DNA of 58,510 nt from a virus (IMGVR_UViG_3300049479_000276:1-58510); one strand, 5' to 3'. Positions 40,005 to 48,630 are shown, counted from the first letter of the stretch. Translations and numbers: made by a program. Notes: generated from the sequence alone by a model not told the origin.

Positions 40005-40229
40005 TTATTTACCAGTTTTTTCCCGTTGCGTCCAATACCAATAGGCATTAGCTGCATTCTGGTGAAACCGTTTGCCGACTAGAAGCTTGAGTTTCTTTTG
40101 TTCAAGGTCCTCATACTCACTCATGTGATAGTCCAGTACCTTACCGTCTTCCATGAGCATTTCCATTTGCAAACCATTCATCTCCAGTTGGAGATCAAAG
40201 TCTTTAATGGCATGGTCATGACAGCTCAT
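40005..40229 (-). CDS. Unknown protein
   Basis: 74 residues from ATG 40229. An upstream open frame exists but lies inside the Gp157-like gene and has an unnatural Ser/Lys-rich composition, so the short form is chosen. Helical and charged (YEDLEQKKLKLLVGKRFHQN). Located 22 nt after the Gp157-like gene. Confidence 0.6.
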   Translation of the reverse strand: MSCHDHAIKDFDLQLEMNGLQMEMLMEDGKVLDYHMSEYEDLEQKKLKLLVGKRFHQNAANAYWYWTQREKTGK

Positions 40230-40251
40230 TTTGATACGAGCGTCTTCACCA

Positions 40252-40965
40252 TCAGTCGGCGCTGGAATCTTCTGGTAAAAACTCTCCTGGATACTCGGAT
40301 GATACCAAGTCCAGTTTTGGTTCTGAGAAGATTCGCTTGGAACGGACGGAGTATTCCTGGAGGACTTTGACTCCGCTTGGGAGTTGTTGACCTTCTTGAT
40401 AGGCGCTGCGTATGGCATCGAGGTTAGGGAGGACTTTAGTGGTTGTTTTGGGTTCAATCCTTTCGTCAAGGATATCTCCTGACATTGAACGTAACACAAC
40501 TCGTTTGGTTGTGGTGACTTCTTCTGTAACGCAATAAAGTTCTCTTTCTTTAGAGTGCCAAAACTCCGGGTCCGTGGAGACTTCGACGGTGAGTTCTTTC
40601 TTTTTAACAAGGGTGAACTGGTAATTGCGGCCGGTGATTTTGTTCGTGTCTTGTGGAAGGACACGACGCAAATAATTTAGCAAACCTTTGAGCGACCGCA
40701 GTTGGGATTCGTGGTGACGCTTGGCCTGCGTAATGAGATCACCTTCTTTCTTGATGCGTTCAAGGGCGTCTTCATGCGCCGCCATGGCGTAATAGATACG
40801 ATCAATTTTTTCTGACCGTAAGTCGGCGCAAGATTCAAGCTCTGCTTTAGCCAGTTCTTGGGACTCAGGAGTGAGAAGAGGCAGAGACTTTTCGAGAGCA
40901 GCATAATGCTCGTAGAGTTTGATAACAGATAAGTCTTTGAGTTTAGCCTGGGTAATTTGGGACAT
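40252..40965 (-). CDS. Gp157-like coiled-coil protein
   Basis: 237 residues. Residues 1-110 form a long coiled coil of the siphovirus Gp157 type: LYEHYAALEKSL, then KIDRIYYAMAAHEDALERIK and HHESQLRSLKGLLNYL, then the beta-strand motif TGRNYQFTLVKKKE. Such proteins are linked to phage DNA replication/recombination regions and, in a Streptococcus phage, to resistance; mechanism unclear. The C-terminal half (to 237) is a less common extension. Confidence 0.7.
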   Translation of the reverse strand: MSQITQAKLKDLSVIKLYEHYAALEKSLPLLTPESQELAKAELESCADLRSEKIDRIYYAMAAHEDALERIKKEGDLITQAKRHHESQLRSLKGLLNYLRRVLPQDTNKITGRNYQFTLVKKKELTVEVSTDPEFWHSKERELYCVTEEVTTTKRVVLRSMSGDILDERIEPKTTTKVLPNLDAIRSAYQEGQQLPSGVKVLQEYSVRSKRIFSEPKLDLVSSEYPGEFLPEDSSAD

Positions 40966-40968
40966 GAC

Positions 40969-41082
40969 TCAGTTGAATTGAGATTGGAATTTGTTGAGTG
41001 CATAGGTCAGCAGCGCTCCGGCCGCTGCCCACAAAATGTCTTTTAACACCGGCAGTACGGCGGCAAACAAAGATTCAAACAT
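40969..41082 (-). CDS. Tiny single-span membrane protein
   Basis: 37 residues. MFESLFAAVLPVLKDILWAA, then AGALLTYALNKF: one helical hydrophobic segment. It ends 3 nt before the Gp157-like start. Its ATG lies 21 nt after a family A pseudoknot. Function unknown. Confidence 0.6.
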   Translation of the reverse strand: MFESLFAAVLPVLKDILWAAAGALLTYALNKFQSQFN

Positions 41083-41103
41083 GACTGAGCTGAGTTGGTG
41101 TGG

Positions 41104-41130
41104 GGTCAGTTTTACGTCATGACCAGGACG
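41104..41130 (-). promoter_or_regulatory. Family A pseudoknot, copy 1
   Basis: 27 nt, reading the minus strand: stem 1 CGTC/GACG; loop CT; stem 2 GGTCA with TGACC; between them TAAAAC. H-type pseudoknot layout, 21 nt before ATG 41082. Confidence 0.65.
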
Positions 41131-41155
41131 GCGACCCTGCAGGGTTTGTGCCCGC

Positions 41156-41572
41156 TCAGTCTACCTTGTCATCGAGGGTAGTGGCAATCCCCTCGAGGCC
41201 TGCCGTGGTAACCGTAACCAGATTACTGACATAGTCGGTCAGCGCTTGGAGCTTGGCATCAAGAGCTTCGGTGTATTTCATCAAGGTTTCAACAGCCTCG
41301 ATGATTTCTTGGTGAGAAGGAACAATGCCATAGACATCATTCTCTTTCAAGACTTCAGGGTTGTTGTTCTTTTGATACCGCCGACAATCATCGTTAGCGG
41401 CATACATAGCTTCTTGATACAGATCCAAGACAGTCTTGAAGTCTGCATTACCGACCCCTTCGCTGCTCATGATGTTACAAGTATCAAGATAAAGCTTGGC
41501 AGCAAGCCGAAGATTCTTCTGAAAGAATTCGGTGTACTGTTCAGTACTGAGACCGTAGGTGTCAATTGCCAT
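41156..41572 (-). CDS. Unknown helical protein
   Basis: 138 residues from ATG 41572. All-helical prediction by eye, with a coiled-coil-like C-terminal part (LDAKLQALTDYVSNLVTVTT). No known motif. Confidence 0.65.
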   Translation of the reverse strand: MAIDTYGLSTEQYTEFFQKNLRLAAKLYLDTCNIMSSEGVGNADFKTVLDLYQEAMYAANDDCRRYQKNNNPEVLKENDVYGIVPSHQEIIEAVETLMKYTEALDAKLQALTDYVSNLVTVTTAGLEGIATTLDDKVD

Positions 41573-41984
41573 GATCGGATAAAACAGATTCACAAGCTGA
41601 GCGTAGCGCAGTCAAGATAAAGTTTTCTTGACCTTTCTGACCAAGGTTGGTCCAGTATTGAAGATCAGGATCTTTTTCATCCCATTCAATGTGAATGGTC
41701 ATAGTTCCATTTTCTTCTTCAATACATTCCAAATTCAATTTGGATATCCAACTTGGATCATTGAATGCCTTGGCTGTAATGCGTCTGCTGATTGCATCTT
41801 CTGCATGCATCTTAAGAACTTCTTCTGCATAGACTTCGTAGTCCATCTTAAGTTCAGCGCCAAGCTTGACTAATTCCCAATGTAAATCATTGGGAATATC
41901 AAGATGATAACTGTAATGTTCGGGAGGTTTCATGGGTTGATTTGCAACAAGTTGACGTGCGTACTCAAGAATGTCATCGGTCAT
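41562..41984 (-). CDS. Unknown protein
   Basis: 140 residues from ATG 41984. Mixed composition with an acidic beta part (TMTIHIEWDEKDPDLQYW). Overlaps the next gene by 11 nt. No family recognised. Confidence 0.65.
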   Translation of the reverse strand: MTDDILEYARQLVANQPMKPPEHYSYHLDIPNDLHWELVKLGAELKMDYEVYAEEVLKMHAEDAISRRITAKAFNDPSWISKLNLECIEEENGTMTIHIEWDEKDPDLQYWTNLGQKGQENFILTALRSACESVLSDHGN

Positions 41985-42156
41985 CAAGCTGCTCCTCTAC
42001 AAGCGGCAGTGATGGGCCAAGGGTTTCAAGCCAACACAACATGCACCAATTGCCTTCGTGGCCTTCGATGTCGCTGCTGATGTAGTGCTTGTGCGTGCCG
42101 TGCTTGGGGCAGACGACCTGCTTTTGAGAAATCTTGAGATTTAGAAAGTCAGTCAT
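41974..42156 (-). CDS. Small zinc-binding protein
   Basis: 60 residues from ATG 42156. CPKHGTHKHYISSD and WCMLCWLETLG give CxxH and CxxC, a likely zinc ribbon. Overlaps both neighbours by 8-11 nt. Confidence 0.65.
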   Translation of the reverse strand: MTDFLNLKISQKQVVCPKHGTHKHYISSDIEGHEGNWCMLCWLETLGPSLPLVEEQLDDR

Positions 42157-42520
42157 TGAGCTGCTCAAGTGCGCGATGGATGATGTCGATGTCTTCAGGC
42201 TCAAGCTCCATGTGTCCGTCCAATGTAAAGCCGGCTTTGAGAAGCACTTGCATAGCCTGCTCTTTTAAGCTCGGCGGTTTGGGACGGCGGGCGGCGCGGA
42301 GTTTGTAGGTGTCCACATTCAGATCAGGATCCTGTAACCACTCACAGCACGCCTCCAGCTCCTGGTCGGCGCCCCAGCGGGCGCCTTGGGTAGCAATGTC
42401 CTGTAGCTTGGTAGTAGTGACAGTGACTATTACACACGGAGATAGCGCGGAAAACTCGGGCGCTTCTCGCCACTCTTGCACTAGCTCCGGCGGTGGGGTG
42501 ATGAGATGTTGTTGTGTCAT
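42149..42520 (-). CDS. Conserved cyanophage-type protein
   Basis: 123 residues. ITPPPELVQEW, WGADQELEACCEWL and LRAARRPKPPSLKEQAMQVL are segments I recall from several cyanophage hypothetical proteins. Overlaps the SWIM-type gene by 4 nt. Function unknown. Confidence 0.7.
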   Translation of the reverse strand: MTQQHLITPPPELVQEWREAPEFSALSPCVIVTVTTTKLQDIATQGARWGADQELEACCEWLQDPDLNVDTYKLRAARRPKPPSLKEQAMQVLLKAGFTLDGHMELEPEDIDIIHRALEQLND

Positions 42521-43461
42521 TTTTTGATTGCAGCTTTAAGCTGAGGCAAAGCAATGCCAGGGAACGGAACATAGGACGCATCCATCATATTGAAGAACAA
42601 GTCCCATGCATGGTGCTGCGTGAACACTTCGTTAGGTTTGTAGTTCCGCCAATGACTTAGCGGAGCTTGTGCTCCTTGATTGGTATACAACAAAACAAAG
42701 CGTCCATCGCTAATTGCATCCTTGGGTGGTGCATAGAACCATGCCACACACTTCTCAGGTGTGCCACTGGGGCTGGCGTTACGTGCATCTGTGCGCTTGC
42801 AGAGGAGTTCACGATACTTGTTGAACCAGCTCAGGTGGATGCACCATGGTCTAAATCCCTCGATTTCTTCTTGGAAAAAAGATAGGTTACTGAGCTGACG
42901 TTGAAACGACCCACATGAGCACGTAGGCTTGCCAAACATTGCGTCTTGTTTGGCGCCACTGTCCAGCTCAGAGTCCATATCAATCGGCCGATCCGCAAGC
43001 CGCATCCCGTCCGGCGCAACCAAATAGCCAATGTCCGTTTGGTCAGATTGAAGGATGGCGGTGAGCTTACCGGAGTCTGATACGTGTATAAATTTGTCTG
43101 CCCAGTGAGCTTGTAGTTTTGCATTGGAAGTCAGGTGTCCGAGTGCGTGTGTGTAGTTCCAGCCCTTAAACATAATGTAAGCATTGTTGTGCCATACACT
43201 AGGGCCACGATAATTAGGACCAAGGTAAGAAAAGAAATCTTTGAGACGGTTGGTGTAGTTAGTAAAGGCTAGCTTAATCAGCTCCCGTGGGTAAGTCTGC
43301 TCAGTACCATCACGACGCACCACGAGACAATTGTCATCTCGCAGATAAATGCCAGCAATTTCGGTGTCATCAAAATCCTGGAACGCACGACCGATGTTAG
43401 TCCGTGTGTAGATCAGAGACTGAGCAGCATTAAGTTCTTGTTGTTGAAGTTGAGTTGTCAT
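42517..43461 (-). CDS. Protein with SWIM-like CxCx(n)CxH zinc motif
   Basis: 314 residues. CSCGSFQRQL ... FRPWCIHLSW (about 180-212) fits the SWIM zinc finger pattern CxC...CxH, which binds DNA or protein. The rest is soluble, Tyr/Asn/Trp rich, with no enzyme motif. Heads a coupled set of small genes (42517/42520 overlap ATGA). Confidence 0.65.
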   Translation of the reverse strand: MTTQLQQQELNAAQSLIYTRTNIGRAFQDFDDTEIAGIYLRDDNCLVVRRDGTEQTYPRELIKLAFTNYTNRLKDFFSYLGPNYRGPSVWHNNAYIMFKGWNYTHALGHLTSNAKLQAHWADKFIHVSDSGKLTAILQSDQTDIGYLVAPDGMRLADRPIDMDSELDSGAKQDAMFGKPTCSCGSFQRQLSNLSFFQEEIEGFRPWCIHLSWFNKYRELLCKRTDARNASPSGTPEKCVAWFYAPPKDAISDGRFVLLYTNQGAQAPLSHWRNYKPNEVFTQHHAWDLFFNMMDASYVPFPGIALPQLKAAIKK

Positions 43462-43479
43462 GATTGGAATGGTGCGATG

Positions 43480-43683
43480 TTAGATGCAGTGATCCTGATC
43501 AGTTGATCGGTACCGCTTGGCTTGCCGCTCGATCTCTCGATCCCTGGCCTGCTTGCCCATCTTATACGATCCCCAGAGCACTGCACCCCAGGCAGCGGGG
43601 TTTGGTATGCAAAACGCAATAGTGCCAACGACAAGAGCAGTGGCAGCACCGACTTTAAGCGCAGCTTTGTCTTCAGGTTTCAT
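43480..43683 (-). CDS. Small membrane protein
   Basis: 67 residues. ALKVGAATALVVGTIAFCIP and an adjoining AAWGAVLWGSYKMG form one or two hydrophobic segments; the C-terminus is basic (RDREIERQAKRYRS). Possible membrane role; no family. Confidence 0.65.
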   Translation of the reverse strand: MKPEDKAALKVGAATALVVGTIAFCIPNPAAWGAVLWGSYKMGKQARDREIERQAKRYRSTDQDHCI

Positions 43684-43762
43684 TTTGTAATCCTTAACAC
43701 ATTCAGTGGAATCAAGTCAAGTTTAAATGGAGACGTAGAATAAATTCAGTCAATTAAATAAC

Positions 43763-43981
43763 ATGTTGAAATTTGAAATGTCGCCAGAGGATATGTTCTG
43801 GCAAGAAAAGATGATACGTAGCATCAATGACTGCAGTTCTATGAGTGAGCTAAAGGAAATGGCAACCTTGTTAACCAAGATTGCCACGCAACGTCAAATT
43901 GCAATCAAAGGATTAGTAGCTGATGCTATGGAGCTTATGCAAGAGAATTACTCACACAAGCTCCCAGCTATCAAAGACTAA
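43763..43981 (+). CDS. Small conserved-type helical protein, reverse to its neighbours
   Basis: 72 residues. MIRSINDCSSMSELKEMATL and KGLVADAMELMQENYSHKLP are similar to a short protein known in cyanophages. It is rightward between two leftward genes and ends head-on one base before the gene at 43982. Its orientation suggests separate timing of expression. Confidence 0.65.
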   Translation: MLKFEMSPEDMFWQEKMIRSINDCSSMSELKEMATLLTKIATQRQIAIKGLVADAMELMQENYSHKLPAIKD

Positions 43982-44998
43982 TCAGAGGCTGTCATCCTCA
44001 CCAGTCAGGGGATCACGGGCAGGCAATGCCTTCACATCAACTGTGTCCATGGTCCGAGAGACAGGAAGGATCTCAACTCCTTCTTTGATTCCGTATGCAC
44101 CGCCAAGCTTTTGTGCATCTTGACGTGCATGTTGATTGATGTAATCACTGAACATGTCCTGGTACTTCCAGGTTGATTCACGATCCTCATCAGGGATGCT
44201 GAGGCGATTAAGCGAAGTAATCGCTTCATCTTGAGAACTGTAATCAGGAATCTCAAACGATTCGATTGCACAGATCTCTACGTTGTTGGCGCCACGCATT
44301 TCGTTGGCAAGCACGGGTACAAACACCGTAGTAGCATAAAACTTCTCGTTAAATGCCAAGGGTACTTCGGAGTCCAGTGCTTTGCTCAGGCACTTAGACA
44401 TTTCTTTTTCGTACAGCTTGACTTTGTCGCTGACGTCAGTGCCGTTAAGACCCTTGAGTGTAAGCACCATGGGGATCTTGTGAGCACGCTTGTTGTCTTC
44501 GGTCAAGACATAGACAAGATACTTGGTGCGTACGCTGTACTTACGCTTGTACATCTCGCCTTTACTGTTGGCAAGATCAGCGGCCAGCTTGTCGTTATCA
44601 AAAGCGGCCTTGACATCTGGATCCTCAAAGGTTCCAATCGTCTGCCTCATCCCTGTGGTTTCCTCAACCATGAGGGGAGAACGTAAAAGGATTTGCAAGC
44701 GAGGCTCAGTGAAATTGAGTCCTTCTTCAATTGAAGTGTTGGGAGCCATACCAAAAGTTTGCTTGTAGTTCCAGATAACTGAACCCTTAGCAAATTGATC
44801 TTCAGTGGCGTTCCATCCACAAGTGTCAAGGTCTGACTTCCGCACGAACCAACCTCGGATCTTGGACTTGTTGAGAGGTTGAATTGTGACGAGATTCTGG
44901 TATCCGGACACAAACTTTTTATCTTGAAAAAGTTTGAAAGAATCCAGCCCACGTGTTGCAAGTGCAGAGGTTTTCTTAGTAGCCATTGAGGCAGTCAT
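43982..44998 (-). CDS. DUF5895-like protein
   Basis: 338 residues from ATG 44998, chosen because it stands 22 nt after a pseudoknot and after ACAACC; ATG 44986 is possible. SGYQNLVTIQPLNKSKIRGW and YLVYVLTEDNKRAHKIPMVLT recall the cyanobacterial DUF5895 family. Its place next to SSB suggests a DNA replication or recombination role (inference). Confidence 0.55.
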   Translation of the reverse strand: MTASMATKKTSALATRGLDSFKLFQDKKFVSGYQNLVTIQPLNKSKIRGWFVRKSDLDTCGWNATEDQFAKGSVIWNYKQTFGMAPNTSIEEGLNFTEPRLQILLRSPLMVEETTGMRQTIGTFEDPDVKAAFDNDKLAADLANSKGEMYKRKYSVRTKYLVYVLTEDNKRAHKIPMVLTLKGLNGTDVSDKVKLYEKEMSKCLSKALDSEVPLAFNEKFYATTVFVPVLANEMRGANNVEICAIESFEIPDYSSQDEAITSLNRLSIPDEDRESTWKYQDMFSDYINQHARQDAQKLGGAYGIKEGVEILPVSRTMDTVDVKALPARDPLTGEDDSL

Positions 44999-45020
44999 GG
45001 TTGTTTCGTAGTCAAGGACA

Positions 45021-45047
45021 GGCAGTTTAACGTCGTACCAGAGGACG
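45021..45047 (-). promoter_or_regulatory. Family A pseudoknot, copy 2
   Basis: 27 nt: stem 1 CGTC/GACG, stem 2 GGTA with TGCC (one wobble), and TTAAAC between. 22 nt before ATG 44998. Confidence 0.6.
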
Positions 45048-45052
45048 GGAAG

Positions 45053-45307
45053 TTACGCTACTTCCGCAAGGTCATCTTGCTGGAGAGGCAACTGAATAGC
45101 TGGCTCCCCCTGATACAAAGCAAGATACTGCTTTGAGATTTCGTACATTCGCTCAATGATGTTCAGCTCAAGATGACCAACACCACGCATGAAATTAATG
45201 AACTCATCAACAATTTCATCAGTGCCAATGCACTGGAACTCATGCAGCACCTTTCGTTTACCATCCTCATAGAGAAGAGTAAACTGATCTTCGGGTTGAG
45301 TTGACAT
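45053..45307 (-). CDS. Unknown protein coupled to SSB
   Basis: 84 residues. TLLYEDGKRKVLHEFQCIG and a helical middle. Its ATG overlaps the SSB stop by one base (TGATG), so it should be co-translated with SSB. Possibly an SSB partner; no known domain. Confidence 0.65.
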   Translation of the reverse strand: MSTQPEDQFTLLYEDGKRKVLHEFQCIGTDEIVDEFINFMRGVGHLELNIIERMYEISKQYLALYQGEPAIQLPLQQDDLAEVA

Positions 45308-46122
45308 CAGAATGGAACTTCGTCGTTGAATTCAGGCGCGTTGCCGTATTGACCGGGGAGATCAGGCAGACCAGTATTGGGGCCTGCATTCCAGGGATCG
45401 CTGGACTCCTCAACGGTCTTGCCACCCCATAGGCTAGCAACATTCTCTGTGGATGCCACAGTTGTTTGGGATGTCACTTGTTTTGCTTGAGACTCACTCG
45501 TTTTGGGAGCCAGTGTCATCTGCACAAGCTGGAGCTTGGTGACGCTACGGCGCTGGTTGGTTTCTTTATCTGTCCAGGCATCCGTCACAATCCTGGCACG
45601 AATAGTAAGACCAGTGCCTTTACGAGTCATGTTCACAAGAAGCTCAGCTTGATTGAACTTATCTTGTGCCGTGTTAATTGCGTAGAAGTTAAAGAGATCA
45701 GCTTGGTTGCGCCCAGTGTTTACCGAGAGTGTTTGATTGGCAATCATCAAACCATCTGCAGTTGTCTTAAAGGCGCGTGCATCTGTTTGATCAATGTCTT
45801 TGATGCAACGACCCGTCAAGATGACGTCGTTGAAGACAGGGAATGCTTCAGTAACTTGAGCAACAACTCCTCCATTGAGCGAGTACGTCTTTGATTCGAG
45901 ATCAAACCGTAGCTTGGAGCCGTGAATGTAGATGCGGTTTCCTTTGCTGAGGGATCGGAAAGCATCTCCGGTTTTCCCGTAAACATTGAGGACAAGAACT
46001 GTGGGAGCTTTGTTGCCAACCGGCGGAAGAGTTACTTCAGCGCAGTAGTTAAATGTGGTTGAGCTGGTGTATACCTGACGAGGGTTCTCGTTCAGGATTG
46101 CGCAAACATCAACGTAATTCAT
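45307..46122 (-). CDS. ssb: Single-stranded DNA-binding protein with two OB folds
   Basis: 271 residues. Residues about 1-85 form a first OB-like barrel (VDVCAILNENPRQVY, then VLVLNVYGKTGDAFRSL). Residues about 95-205 are a second one with NDVILTGRCIKDIDQTD, KGTGLTIRARIVTDAWTDKE and RRSVTKLQLVQM. The extreme C-terminus EFNDEVPF is the acidic SSB tip that binds replication partners. Canonical SSB has one OB per chain; here two are fused. A family A pseudoknot lies 21 nt before its ATG. Confidence 0.85.
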   Translation of the reverse strand: MNYVDVCAILNENPRQVYTSSTTFNYCAEVTLPPVGNKAPTVLVLNVYGKTGDAFRSLSKGNRIYIHGSKLRFDLESKTYSLNGGVVAQVTEAFPVFNDVILTGRCIKDIDQTDARAFKTTADGLMIANQTLSVNTGRNQADLFNFYAINTAQDKFNQAELLVNMTRKGTGLTIRARIVTDAWTDKETNQRRSVTKLQLVQMTLAPKTSESQAKQVTSQTTVASTENVASLWGGKTVEESSDPWNAGPNTGLPDLPGQYGNAPEFNDEVPF

Positions 46123-46143
46123 TGGATCAAAAGGATTGTGTTA

Positions 46144-46170
46144 AAGCAGTTTAACGTCATGCTTAGGACG
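46144..46170 (-). promoter_or_regulatory. Family A pseudoknot, copy 3 (SSB leader)
   Basis: 27 nt: stem 1 CGTC/GACG, stem 2 AAGCA with TGCTT, TTAAAC between. 21 nt before the SSB ATG. Confidence 0.7.
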
Positions 46171-46180
46171 AACTCCTAAT

Positions 46181-46211
46181 CATCTCCTAATTTTTTCCAA
46201 ATTAGGAGATG
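46181..46211. promoter_or_regulatory. Perfect 11-bp hairpin, possible operator
   Basis: CATCTCCTAAT / ATTAGGAGATG around a 9-nt loop, with an extra CCTAAT copy at 46174-46179. It lies between the winged-helix gene stop and the SSB leader. Terminator unlikely on the minus strand because no T-run follows. Confidence 0.45.
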
Positions 46212-46214
46212 GAT

Positions 46215-46544
46215 TCACTCAACCAAAAAACAAACTTCTGCTTGTTTTCCGCTGCGTGTAGGACGGCGATAGTTTTTTGCTGTAACAGGATCAATACGTG
46301 TTTCTAATACTCCCTTAAGAAATAGTTCCCTAACACGTGCTGAGCTTGTTGTATGTGGCATACCAGTGATTACTTCTATTTCATCACGAGTTAAACCATT
46401 AGGAGCTTCACGTAAAACATTGATAATTCGTTTTTGTAGATTATTGATTTTTGGAGCAATGCTCTCGGCTGCCTCTTGGGACGTGCTGCTTTCTCGCACA
46501 TGAGGCGGCGTACCGCCAAACAAATCGTATTGAAAAGAATCCAT
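46215..46544 (-). CDS. Winged-helix DNA-binding protein
   Basis: 109 residues. NLQKRIINVLREAPNGLTRD and EIEVITGMPHTTSSARVREL form a helix-turn-helix with a wing (VLETRIDPV). The C-terminal strand RSGKQAEVCFLV is typical. Located 5 nt after the DNA polymerase gene. May regulate replication genes such as SSB downstream. Confidence 0.75.
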   Translation of the reverse strand: MDSFQYDLFGGTPPHVRESSTSQEAAESIAPKINNLQKRIINVLREAPNGLTRDEIEVITGMPHTTSSARVRELFLKGVLETRIDPVTAKNYRRPTRSGKQAEVCFLVE

Positions 46545-46549
46545 GGTGT

Positions 46550-48412
46550 TTAGTGGGTTTCAGCCCATGAGGATCCTACACGAGAGTCGCCTTCAATTTC
46601 GCATTGAAATCCAAAGAATTTCTGAGCTTGCGGGAAAGCTGCCATGGCTTGATCGCGGATGCGTTCTGTGTATCGAGGATTACAGACAAGCTGTACTTCA
46701 TCGTGCACCATCAAGACCTGCTCCCAGTCTTTGCCGTGGGTCAAGCCAAGGTTTTGTTCAATGTTGTTATGAATGTTAATAACCACTTGCTTCATCAGGA
46801 TTGCACCTGCTGATTGCAACAGGACATTCAGTCCTTTGAACGCTGAGCGACAATATAAAATACGACGATCAAGACCAATGAGATAACCCCTGGATCCAAT
46901 GTTTTCATCAATCTTTTCCTTGAGAGATTTAAGGGCTGGCACCCCATTCATGAATGAATTAATTGCAGTTCTTCCTAGTTTACGCAGAACTTCTTCATCT
47001 TTTTCATTCGGGCTGATAATGCTACCAGCCTTTAAATGACCAGCGCCATATAGTACAGCATAAAGCAAACGCTTGCTAATGTCCCGTGTTGCCACACCAA
47101 ACCTTTCTTGGTTGTAGACATGAATATCAATCTCAGGATTCGTAACCACACGTGCATATTCCCCTTGGTCCCAATAGGCAAGATATCCCGCAAGACAACG
47201 CAACTCCAATGCTTTGGCATCAATACCAATCATGTCCCATCCTTGTGGCGCATGAAATAATTGACGACATTCTTTACCGTATGGCGAATAACCTGCCGGC
47301 ACTTGACCCATATTTGGGTACCTGTGAGAACAGCGACCAGTGATGCAGCCGTTAGTAACAACGTCACCGTGCATGCGACCGCTGTCATGATTAACCAACT
47401 TAAGCCAAGCGTTGTTTCCATTAGTGATCTGACCAAGACGTTTCTTGACAAGCATGTATTCTGCTAAAGCTTTTGCCTCTGGATAAGGCAACTGCTCTAG
47501 CACTTCATCATCAACGACTGGATTTCCTTTCGCAGTAAATTTTTCTGGTTGCCATCCATACTTGCTCTTGAGTCGATCAGCAATTTGGTCACGAGATCCA
47601 GGATTGAATTCTTCGTATCGTACTTTTTCAAACGGAACTCCTTTGACGTAACCACGTTTGGCGTTATTGACCTTGGGCGTAAACCATGTGCTGTGCTTGA
47701 TTGGTGGAAAGATTTCCTTTAGCTGTGGCTCAAGTTCTGCTTCTTTTGCTCGGAGATCATCCACAAGATCAAGAGCTGCATCCACATCAAAAGGAACACC
47801 TGCTCTAATTTGTCTGTTAATCGCCAAAGCAAACTCATGTTCAAGCTTGAGTGCTGGCTCTGGATAGTTCTGCCTGGCGATATGTTCCCAGAGTTTCGTT
47901 GTGACCGCAACGTCCTGGATGCAGTAGTCCAACATCTCCTGAGAATATTCGGAGAAGTCTTTGAAGTCGATCTTATGATCGGCCAATCTCCATCCCCAGG
48001 TCTTAAGTGATGCGGCACCTCGCTGGTTCGCTGGAACCTGCGGATATTGTTCCGTGTCAAGTTCATAGAGTTTTTCCTTAGGCCAAATCAATCGTGTGCA
48101 AATGAGTGTGTCAATGATGCGTGATTTGCAATCAAATGAATGCAGCTTTTGTAAAACAGGTAGGTCATAGAAAAGAATGTTGTGGCCTATTAAAACATCA
48201 GCGGTTGCCAGATGATCAATAGCAGCAGCAATGCGATCAGGCCCATAACTAAAAGTCTGTTGGCCGGTGATGTCATAGATAACAATGCAGTGAATCTTAG
48301 TAACCTTGTCATAGAGACCATCGGACTCCAAGTCAAAGACATAAAACTTTTCACTTACGGAATTGGGCTTCATCTGAAACTTGGAGTTCTTTACAGGCAA
48401 GGTCTTCGTCAT
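46550..48412 (-). CDS. DNA polymerase, family A, with 3'-5' exonuclease (T7-like)
   Basis: 620 residues. Exonuclease motifs: YVFDLESDGLYD, IGHNILFYDLPVL and YCIQDVAVT. Polymerase motifs: GCITGRCSHRYPNMGQV, motif A MIGIDAKALELRCL, motif B RDISKRLLYAVLYGAG and motif C LMVHDEVQL. The Tyr at the O-helix position (KRLLY) is as in T7 polymerase. Motif A Lys (DAKALE) is unusual compared with common DYSQIE/DASGLE. No 5'-3' exonuclease domain. It should replicate the phage genome. Confidence 0.95.
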   Translation of the reverse strand: MTKTLPVKNSKFQMKPNSVSEKFYVFDLESDGLYDKVTKIHCIVIYDITGQQTFSYGPDRIAAAIDHLATADVLIGHNILFYDLPVLQKLHSFDCKSRIIDTLICTRLIWPKEKLYELDTEQYPQVPANQRGAASLKTWGWRLADHKIDFKDFSEYSQEMLDYCIQDVAVTTKLWEHIARQNYPEPALKLEHEFALAINRQIRAGVPFDVDAALDLVDDLRAKEAELEPQLKEIFPPIKHSTWFTPKVNNAKRGYVKGVPFEKVRYEEFNPGSRDQIADRLKSKYGWQPEKFTAKGNPVVDDEVLEQLPYPEAKALAEYMLVKKRLGQITNGNNAWLKLVNHDSGRMHGDVVTNGCITGRCSHRYPNMGQVPAGYSPYGKECRQLFHAPQGWDMIGIDAKALELRCLAGYLAYWDQGEYARVVTNPEIDIHVYNQERFGVATRDISKRLLYAVLYGAGHLKAGSIISPNEKDEEVLRKLGRTAINSFMNGVPALKSLKEKIDENIGSRGYLIGLDRRILYCRSAFKGLNVLLQSAGAILMKQVVINIHNNIEQNLGLTHGKDWEQVLMVHDEVQLVCNPRYTERIRDQAMAAFPQAQKFFGFQCEIEGDSRVGSSWAETH

Positions 48413-48584
48413 TACTGTTGATCCACGTCAAGATCTGCTGTGCTCCTGCCCTGTAGGGATGAGAGAAGATCTTGTTTAAAGCTACTTCAGAGTCTAGTGG
48501 AATCAACTCAAACTTATTGGATTCTTTGTTGGCTGTAATGGCGTGTGGTACACCCCACCGCATACAAGCAATGACGTAAGACAT
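48351..48584 (-). CDS. Unknown small protein ahead of the DNA polymerase
   Basis: 77 residues. MSYVIACMRWGVPHAITANK and a helical rest (YRAGAQQILTWINSNDEDLA). Overlaps the polymerase gene by 62 nt. A long hairpin ends directly before its ATG. Function unknown. Confidence 0.6.
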   Translation of the reverse strand: MSYVIACMRWGVPHAITANKESNKFELIPLDSEVALNKIFSHPYRAGAQQILTWINSNDEDLACKELQVSDEAQFRK

Positions 48585-48630
48585 GGATCAGATGAAAGAC
48601 AGATCGATGATATCTGATTTCACCTGATCC
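48585..48630 (-). promoter_or_regulatory. Long hairpin abutting the start codon at 48584
   Basis: GGATCAGGTGAAA pairs with TTTCATCTGATCC (13 bp incl. one G-T), plus an inner CAGAT/ATCTG helix. The 3' arm ends exactly at the ATG; no T-run follows, so translational control or RNA processing is more likely than termination. Confidence 0.6.

Noticed and set aside
40230-40664. Long upstream extension of the gene at 40005-40229
   Set aside because: It lies in another frame of the Gp157-like gene and is Ser/Lys/Pro-rich, as expected for a shadow.
43690-43735. Sixth family A pseudoknot (GTTTAA near 43721)
   Set aside because: Neither stem 1 nor stem 2 can be formed at the required spacing.
46603-48066. 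Several open frames opposite DNA polymerase
   Set aside because: Antisense shadows; polymerase motifs fix the true frame.
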